Made by a program: the position numbers and the translations under genes. From assembly GCA_016584305.1 (NCBI GenBank), contig JACEEZ010019106.1:1-64000 (forward strand): a DNA stretch of 64,000 bases. The letters are read 5' to 3'. The stretch's first letter is position 1; the number at the start of each line of letters is the position of its first letter. Below the pieces are notes generated by a model that was given only the letters and a program-made list of their open reading frames with translations, ran no database searches and had not been told where the DNA came from. The DNA is from Chionoecetes opilio. Taxonomy: Eukaryota; Arthropoda; Malacostraca; Decapoda; Majidae. Shown here one piece after another: positions 56,906-64,000 of this stretch.

Positions 56906-57517
56906 TCACTTTATTGCCTTCAATCTTTCCTCATAAGAAAGTTGTGCTAGCTCTGCTGCCATCTTTGTTGCCATTCTCTGTATCCTCTCCAACTTTTTCA
57001 CATGCTTCTTCTTATATGGGGACCCTACAATGGCAGCATACTCCATTTGTGGTCGGATCATTGTAGTAATTATCTTTCTCATCATATTTGTGTCCATGTA
57101 ATGAAATGCCACTCTAATATTCTTCAACTTCCTGTATGTAGCTCCAAATAATTTATTTATATGTTTTTCTGGTTGTAGGTTATTCTGCATTATCACTCCC
57201 AGGGCCTTTTCTTCCTGAACCTTGGCAATTATTTCATTGCCCATTTATTTATATATATTTATATTTCATTCTCGCCATTTATATCTCTTCTCGCTTTTTC
57301 CTATTTCCATCACATGACACTTATTTACATTAAATTCCATTTCCCATCTTTTCCTCCATTCGTAGATCTTGTTCAGGTCATTTTGTAGTGTTTCGCAATC
57401 TTTATAGCTTTTTATTTCTCTTAATAGTTTTGCATCATCCGCAAATAAACTAATAAAACTATTTATTTCCTCCGTCATGTCATTGATGTAAATCATGAAC
57501 ATTATTGGTGGCAACAC
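56906..57517 (-). pseudogene. LINE reverse transcriptase, catalytic part
   Basis: Two open blocks. The first (57517-57266) has GSVLPPIMFMIYINDMTEEI and SLFADDAKLLREIKS, with the FADD catalytic aspartates of RT motif C, then NVNKCHVMEIGKS. The second (57244-56906) has EKALGVIMQNNLQPEKHINK and IRPQMEYAAIVGSPYKKKHV, the thumb region. A break between them at about 57250 disrupts the frame. Further upstream RT pieces (QALGPDG, LNYRPVSLTSV-like) lie at 57700-58250. Confidence 0.9.
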
Positions 57518-57525
57518 TGATCCTT

Positions 57526-57598
57526 GTGGCAGCTACTATACTACTACTACTACTACTACTACTACTCTACTCTACTACTATACTACTACACTACTACT

Positions 57599-57629
<31 letters not shown>
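57526..57629. repeat. (TAC)n microsatellite embedded in the LINE RT
   Basis: About 104 bases of TAC/CTA repeats, flanked by TTGTGGCAGC on the left (57516-57525) and TTGTGGACAGC on the right (57630-57640). Confidence 0.95.
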
Positions 57630-58899
57630 ATTGTGGACAGCCCACTAATACTTTCTCCTTAGACTTGTCATCCTTCACTACTTGTTCTCATTCTCTTGCT
57701 CCAGATCACTTGCCATCCAGGCTGTGATCACCCCGTGATTCCTCTAGATTTTCCATGTCCAAGTAGTCTCTCATGTGGAATTATCAATCCTTTTTAAGAT
57801 CAGAATACACAGTCTGCCAGCCATCTCTTTCTTGTGTGATCATTACTCTTGAGTAAAAGCTTATTAAGTTGGTCACACATGATCTCCTTCCTAACCCTAC
57901 TGCCGTCTGCTATTATGCTTCATTGCCTAAGTGTTCCTCCATGGCTCTTTATTATTTCTCCCCTATCTTCACCCTGTGCTATCCCTGACACTGGTCTATA
58001 TTTAGTGTTCATCCTCTCCCATTTTATTTTGGCACTCATCTGCTCTCTTGCACTCCTGTGGCACTTTTCCCTGTTGTCAATGAGCACTTTATTATATCAT
58101 AGACTGGTTCAACCACCTGCTTTCTGCACTCTTATAAAACATAACCCAACACGCCGTCTGGTCCCAGGGCTTGCCTCGCCTGCAATGCCTTCAACAATTC
58201 ACACACTTCCTCCTTCTCTACTTTTATTTTCCACTCTTCGGACTTTTTTCATTCCTTGCGTTTCGTTGAATTTTGATTCTTTTGTGAATACTTGCTGAAA
58301 GTTTTTATTTAGAATTTCACTCATTATTTTTGGATCTTCAGATATCATTATTACCTTCTTTCAGTCTCTCCACTTTGTCCTTATGCTTGATTCTTGCATG
58401 GATAAAGCTGTAGAACAGTTTGGGTTCTTCCTGACACTTTTCAACTCTATCCTTCTCATAACTCTTCTCTTGCTCTCTCCTTAGGCACACACAGACATTT
58501 CTTGCTCATTTATAGTCTTCTGTATTTCTTTGTGTCCGATTTCTCTTTACTCTTTTCCATGCCTCATCCCTTATTCTCCTTGCCCTCTCACATCTTCCAT
58601 TAACCCATTCTTTCTTTCCCTTTTGTCTTGGTGTATACAGTGGTACATGTTTTTCAACTCCTTGCTCATATAGGCTCAGATAAATGTTGTATTACACTTG
58701 CACATCAGTCACTCCTTTCATTTCTTCCCAGGCAATTTCTTCATAGTATTTTTTCAGTTCTTCCATGTTAGTTTTTCCAAAGTCTCTTCTGCTCCTTTTG
58801 TACAATGCATCTTCCTCCTTTATGTCCTCTTTCGTCTCCATTTCTAAGATTATAGGGTCACTTTTTCCGATGGGGCAGCCATAATGGATCTCATTTGCT

Positions 58900-59400
58900 A
58901 GGTCTACCTTTTTGTTAACACTAGGTCAAGTCTTGCTGGTTCGTCATCTGCCCCATATCTTGTGTTTTCTGTCACCCTTTGAGTCATCGTGTTTTCCATT
59001 GTGAGTTTCAACACAGTATCTCCCCAGGTATTTTCATTTCCTCCTTCAAATGTCTCTCATTTTACTTCTTAGCAGTTAAATCTCCAACCAGCAGTATCTT
59101 TTTACTATTCTTGATTATTGTGTTTAAATCCTTCAAGGTGTCTTCTAATACCTTCTCATGTTCTTCCTTGTTCCAGGTAGTTGTTCTGGGTGGTACACAG
59201 GTTGCCACTAGTGTCTGTGTTTCTCTATTTCTGACTTATATTTATTTGTACACTCACTACTTCAGCTCTGCCTTCTCCATACTCCACATTTCTTACCTTC
59301 AACCCTAACTTTGTCAGTATCATAACCCCACCACCTCTTCTGCCACTTCTGTCCCTTCTAAACATGTTGGATTTGTTGCTTAATATCACTTGATCTTCTT
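58900..59400 (-). pseudogene. LINE endonuclease, decayed
   Basis: Recognisable minus-strand pieces include NVEYGEGRAEVV, NTMTQRVTENTRYGADDEPA and RLDLVLTKR, parallel to the better preserved copy at 50047-50493. Frameshifts separate them. Confidence 0.8.
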
Positions 59401-59843
59401 TTACTAATTTAGTTTGTTAAACATACTATGTCTGAACTTTGTTTATTAAGTAATCTTTTACTTCTAGCCTTCTTTGTATACTTCAATCTATATTTGTATA
59501 CATCACTTTCATTTCTCTTTTTGCATCCTTTTTCCTTTAGTCTTTTTACTGTATACTGTAGACCACTTTCTCGCTCTTTCTTTCAAAACCTTCCAAACAA
59601 AGGTTGTCTTTTCTTCCTCCGTTCTTTCTTCATTTTTCTGTTTTACGTCTTTTTGTATTTCCTTCAACTTCCTCCTGTGTTCTCCATTCGGTGCTTTATT
59701 AATATAGACTGCCCTGAAATCTGCCGCTGATCTCAGCCTGAAGGCTCTTCATTGAAGAAGAATTTCTGCTGTTGCCGTCAGCTATTTTAATCTTAGTTTT
59801 ATCGGTCATTCTTTGCCTCCTGCATAAGGTCCCAATCTTACTA

Positions 59844-60355
59844 CAGTGGGCGCAAAAAAATTGTGACACTTCTTGCCCCAAAAAATTTTTACATGGAAAA
59901 TATGTAACATTATTTTCTTTGTTTCGCAAAGAACGCAGTTAATTTTTTAACGGTTTTATCGTCGTGTCCGGCAGTAGTACTTGGTTAGTAAGACAGGTTG
60001 TGTGCAGCTAAGCCATTCAGTGTGAGCCAGACGTTGACGTGGGGGGGTGCCGCTCCACCCTCCAGCCACGCTCATTTTACTGCGTCACAGTACTTTTTGA
60101 CCCCCCCTTCGACACCGCCCACGATTGTCGCGAATGGCTTCGAAGCATATGACGGGAGAGGACAAGAACAGGGCTCTCACAAAAATCGAACAGGGTGTCT
60201 CTGTCATCATAATTCCTGCAGAATTCCATGATTCCATGCCACGGAGGATGAGGCAGGTCATCAAGGTCCAGGGAAATATGACCATATATTAATGTAAATA
60301 TTCCTTTTTGATGTTTCAATTTTTTACTATCAATAAATCCATTTAAATCTTGTGC
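59844..60355 (+). mobile_element. Tc1-like element, internally deleted, right end lost
   Basis: Starts with a TA followed by CAGTGGGCGCAAAAAAATTG, a Tc1-type terminus. It contains a transposase frame reduced to its two ends (see pseudogene). No inverse terminus is found on the right; the sequence passes into a LINE 3' fragment at about 60356. Confidence 0.8.
60134..60292 (+). pseudogene. Tc1-like transposase with in-frame internal deletion
   Basis: A 52-codon open frame. The first 23 residues (MASKHMTGEDKNRALTKIEQ then GVS) look like the start of the Tc1 helix-turn-helix. The last 27 (PAEFHDSMPRRMRQVIKVQG then NMTIY and stop) look like the C-terminal tail. Everything between, including the DDE domain, is missing, yet the frame is kept. 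A normal family member has about 340 residues. Confidence 0.8.
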
Positions 60356-62425
60356 AGAGGCCGCGGGAGTGGGGGAGGCATGCAGTTAGCAAGTTCAGAA
60401 GAGCAGTGAGCATGAAAATAACGGTAGAAGAGAGCAAAAGAAGAATCATTGCGGCGGTGATTTAAAGATTACAGACAGTCAGTCAGAGAAGAGGAGTTGA
60501 TGAGACGATAAGCTTTTGGCTCAACCCTGTTTAGGAGAGCTGTATGAGTGGATCCTCCCCAAACATGTGAGACATACTCCATACATGGGCGGATAAGGCC
60601 CCTGTAGAGAGCAAGCAATTGGGAGGGAGAAAAAAAAGGACGCAGACGCCACAGCACACCTAACTTCTTAGAAGCTGTTTTAGCATGAGATGAGATGTGA
60701 GATTTCCAGTTCAGATTTTTAGTAAAGGATAGTCCTAAAATGTTCATTGTAGAAAAAGGAGACAGTTGAGTGTCATTGAAGAAGAGGGGATAGTTACATG
60801 GTAGGTTTTGTTGAGTAGATAGGGGAAGAAATTCGGTTTTTGAGGCATTGAACAAAATAAGGTTTGCTTTGCCCCAATCAGAAATTATAGAAAGATCAGA
60901 AGTTAGGCGCTCGGTGGCATCTCTCCGTGAATCACTTAGTTCCTGTTGAGTTGGACGTCTAATAAACGACGTTGAAAATTGCAGGGTAGAATCATCAGCA
61001 TAGGAGTGGATAGGGCTTTGCGTTAGACTTAGAAGATCATTAATGAATAATAGAAAGAGTGGGTGATAGGACAGAACCCTGGGGAACACCACTATTGATA
61101 GATTTAGGAGAAGAACAATGTCCGTCTACAGTGGCTGCAATAGAACGGTTTGAAAGGAAACTTAAGATGAAGGTACAGAGAGAAGGATAGAAACCGAATG
61201 AGGGTAGTTTGGAAATTAAAGATTTGTGCCAGACTCTATCAAAAGCTTTTGATATGTCAAGGGCAACAGCACAAGATTCACCGAAACCCCTAAAGGAGGA
61301 TGACCAAGATTCAGTTAGGAAAGCTAGAAGATCGCCAGTAGATCGCCCTTTACGGACACCGTACTGACGATCAGATAGAAGATTGTGAGCAGATAGATGC
61401 TTAAGAATCTTCTTACTAAGTATAGATTCAAAAGCTTTAGAAAGGCAGGAAGTCAAAGCTATAGGACGGTAGTTTGAAGGATTAGAACGGTCACCCTTCT
61501 TAGGAACAGGTTGGATGTGAGCAAACTTCCAGCAAGAAGGAAAGGTGGAAGTAGATAGACAAAGACGGAAAAGTTTGACCAGGCAGGGTGCAAGCACAGA
61601 AGCACAGTTTTTGAGAACAATAGGAGGGACTCCGTCAGGACCGTAAGCTTTCCGAAGATCCAGGCCAGAAAGGGCAAAGAAAATATCATTACGAAGGATC
61701 TTAATGACAGGCATAATATAGTCAGAGGGTGGAGGAGAAGGAGGAACAAGCCCTTCATCAACCAGAGTGGAATTTTTAGCAAATGTTTGAGCGAAGAGTT
61801 CAGTTTTAGAAGTAGATGAGACAGCTGTGGAGCCATCTGGGTGAAGCATAGGAGGGAAAGATGAAGAAGAAAAATTGTTAGAGATGTTATTAGCTAGATG
61901 CCAGAAGTCACGAGAGGAATTTGATTCAGAAAGATTTTGACATTTTCTATGAATGCAAGAGTTTTTGGTAAGTTGAAGTAAAGATTTGGCATGATTACGG
62001 GCAGAAATATAAAGGGCATGAGTTTCAGGAGATGGATGCTTACGGTGCCGTCTGTGAGCCACCTCTCTATCTCGGACAGCATGAGAACAAGCAGAGTTAA
62101 ACCAAGGTTGACGGGCTTCAGGATTAGAGAAAGTGTGTGGAATGTACGCCTCCATGCCAGAGACTATGACCTCAGTTATGCGCTCTGCACAAAGAGATGG
62201 GTCTTTGACATGGAAGCAGTAATCATTCCATGGAAAATCAGAGTAGTACTGCCTTAGGTCTTCCCACTTAGCTGAGTTGAAGTGCCAGAAGCACCTCCGC
62301 TTAGGTGGGTCCCGAGGCGGCACCGGAGCGATAGGACAGGTTACAGAGATAAGACTGTGATCGGAGGAACCCAACGGAGAGAATAGTTTCACAGAGTAAG
62401 CAGAAGGGTTAGAATTAGAATAGAT
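60356..62425 (-). mobile_element. Jockey/BS-like LINE fragment
   Basis: Minus-strand LINE body from the end of the endonuclease to past the RT. The 3' part (60468-60356) still encodes RRNDSSFALFYRYFHAHCSS and ELANCMPPPLPRPLHK, a typical C-terminal tail, before truncation. 5' end cut near 62425. Confidence 0.9.
60469..62392 (-). pseudogene. Jockey/BS-like LINE reverse transcriptase, one frameshift
   Basis: Two long frames, 62392-61040 and 61092-60469, overlap at one frameshift. Order: [10 protein letters not shown] (end of endonuclease), [71 protein letters not shown] (motif A), [12 protein letters not shown] (motif B), then after the shift SPIHSYADDSTLQF (motif C, YADD), KTEFLPLS and MNILGLSFTKNLNWKSHIS, and the tail LNRVEPKAYRLINS. 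All catalytic Asp residues are present. Apart from the frameshift and truncations it is the best preserved coding sequence in the window, so it is a relatively young copy. Confidence 0.95.
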
Positions 62426-63155
62426 CTATAAAGTAATCACTATGGATTTTGATTTGACTATGAAAGTCGTCTTCAACTTTCCATATGAAGACGATCATGA
62501 TCGTCTGACTCAGACTGACTGATTCAGACGGAAAACTAGACAGAACGAGAAAAAACCAACGGAAATCGTCTAACTAGACGGAAAAAGTGCTAGTGTGACG
62601 CCGCCTTAAGGCACAGAGGAATACGCATTTTCTGTATTTTTTGGCTATTTCTCTATCAACTAATTGATGATATTTTTTATCAAGCTACCATGTTCAGCCT
62701 CAATGTAGCATTACTATTTTGTTACCACATGGTGCATTATCAGAGAAACATAATAAAGAACTTCATTTATCTTACAAAAGTCAGGTATTTCTTGGCTCAA
62801 TCAGAGGTGTGGTATGTGACGCTCGCTCCGTGATCAAAACATGGACCAGCGATAGGGACATATGTAGCGTAATTATTAATTATATGTCATGGTATTATGA
62901 ATCGGTATTATATAACATGGGAATAACATAACATTATATGAAATTATATCATATAAAATTGGAATTGTCACAACAACCACAGGACGTGTCAGATATATTG
63001 ATTTGCGTCAATAGAACCATATCACACATTCCTGAAGCATTGGCTAAAAGCAGGACCAGGATTTGCTTGGTTAGACTCTAATGACCTCTTTGACCTTGTG
63101 TGAGACAGGTAGATGGAATCACTGCCGGTCACTACATCAATTAACGGAATCATAA
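62426..63155. other. No recognised gene
   Basis: 62455-62610 holds GTCTGACTCAGAC and TCGTCTAACTAGACGG-type short palindromes and ends with GCTAGTGTGACGCCGCC, which resembles the terminus of some DNA transposons. The rest is AT-rich unique DNA. Confidence 0.4.
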
Positions 63156-63157
63156 TA

Positions 63158-63227
63158 CAGGAGAACCTCGTTTAACCGGCATTTAAAACAACGGCAGCCT
63201 CAAAACAACGGCACTAATCGTCCCAGG

Positions 63228-63258
<31 letters not shown>

Positions 63259-63476
63259 CCACTGATAAAACTCTGGAACTCTCTTCCTGTTTCTATTTTT
63301 CCACTTTCCTATGACTTACATCTTTTCAAAATAAGAGTAACAAGACACCTCCCCAACTAAATTGGCTCACCCCTTTTTTATTTTATTCTCTTACTGTCTT
63401 CTTTATAGGGACTGCAACTAAGCGGCCTTTGTGTTACCCATTTTTGTTGTGCCCTTGGCCGGCTCCTTGTGATGGG

Positions 63477-63508
<32 letters not shown>

Positions 63509-63608
63509 GATTTTGGGCGATTCCATAAGAGTAACTCAAAACAACGGCAAAATGAGTTATCCGGCATGCGCTCCCCCCCGCGGGTGCCGGATAAACGAGG
63601 TTCTCCTG
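63158..63608. mobile_element. Tigger/pogo-type MITE, TA target site
   Basis: Left end CAGGAGAACCTCGTTTAACC, right end GATAAACGAGGTTCTCCTG, TA on both sides (63156-63157, 63609-63610). CAG...ACCTCGTTTA-CCGG termini are typical of Tigger-like elements. AAAACAACGGCA blocks lie just inside both ends. The middle is replaced by a LINE 3' end and homopolymers. Confidence 0.88.
63260..63506 (+). mobile_element. LINE 3' end with poly-A nested in the MITE
   Basis: Plus-strand text LWNSLPVSIFP and SYDLHLFKIRVTRHL is the last part of a jockey/BS-like ORF2, followed by a short 3' UTR and a 29-base poly-A (63478-63506). It is preceded by a poly-T run (63230-63258). The fragment is strongly 5' truncated. 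Confidence 0.8.
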
Positions 63609-63610
63609 TA

Positions 63611-64000
63611 CCATGACAAGGGATGACATGAGTTAAGAGGACCTGGTGGGCTTCCAATAATCATCCGTTGTAGGGGAGTGAGATGGTAAATATAAACCTC
63701 TCGGCAAGGAACACTTTAACTCCCCTCTCCCGCAACCTTGTTGTTTATATGATTTAAATATTTAATGGTTTAAATAATTGCGAATAAAAGAAAAAGGTTT
63801 CATGTGAATTACGGTTTCAAGGTGATAGTTCTGACACCAATTGAGACTTAACAGGAAAGGATATCAACATCTGCATCAGGCAAGCGAGTGAGTACCGATC
63901 TATTTTTAAGAGTTCTGAAGTACTATTTAGTTACACATACTCATTCAACGAACATCCTAATGCCCGGAATGCTCGTAAAGAGACATTTTATACGTACAGC
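63611..64000. other. No recognised feature
   Basis: Unique AT-rich DNA up to the window edge. Confidence 0.4.

Larger units (their letters stand above)
56561..59843 (-). mobile_element. Near full-length decayed LINE (ORF1, EN, RT, tail)
   Basis: Minus-strand order from 59843 to 56561: an ORF1 C-terminus (KIKIADGNSRN, EIQKDVKQKNEERTEEE), an endonuclease (59400-58900), a linker (58900-58300), an RT (58260-56906) and a 3' tail with YRPCIYN-like noncoding text ending near CACCCAGGTGACAG. Many stops and frameshifts. Same family as 49706-50940. A (TAC)n tract is embedded in the RT. The left boundary is at the Tc1-like terminus at 59844. Confidence 0.9.

Overview
The window is nuclear DNA of a eukaryote, most likely a decapod crustacean. 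Signs are intron-split exons with GT/AG boundaries, a tRNA-derived SINE of a kind common in decapods, many LINE and DNA-transposon fossils, very long dinucleotide microsatellites, and an exon of the animal complex I gene NDUFS1. There are no operons, CRISPR arrays or other prokaryotic systems. Gene density is very low; almost everything recognisable is mobile or tandemly repeated. Local quality is poor: one ambiguous base at 9981, stretches of inflated homopolymers (about 1.7-6 kb and 13 kb), and scattered single-base indels in the big tandem array and the 24.7-36.6 kb duplication.

Layout. 1-8.4 kb: a 53-bp minisatellite, noisy low-complexity DNA with GGTTAGG-like runs, and a SINE. 8.4-12.4 kb: large (AC)n, (GA)n, (GT)n and (TC)n tracts around a protein-kinase-like coding segment (minus strand, 10161-10560). 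14.6-17.3 kb: a decayed hAT (ZBED5-like) transposon with a clear right terminus, then a palindromic MITE. 17.9-23.95 kb: a 6-kb G-rich minisatellite with a 28-bp unit and a unique island inside. 24.8-36.6 kb: two tandem copies of one ~6-kb segment; the second keeps an intact 79-codon exon, the first has it broken. 36.6-45.3 kb: tandem repeats, a 500-bp hairpin, and two piggyBac-type MITEs in opposite orientation.

45.4-64 kb: one NDUFS1 exon, one unassigned exon at 51491-51690, and many mobile elements: Tigger-like, Tc1-like, Mutator-like and unclassified TIR elements, two copies of one LINE family, a jockey/BS-like LINE reverse transcriptase, and a Tigger-type MITE with a LINE 3' end nested inside.

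The exons belong to at least three host genes that mostly lie outside the window. No new functional system is convincingly present. The items most worth checking are a foldback MITE family with four copies here, the back-to-back TIR elements sharing a TA, the long hairpin, the G-rich 6-kb minisatellite, and the divergent kinase with arginine where the catalytic lysine is expected.
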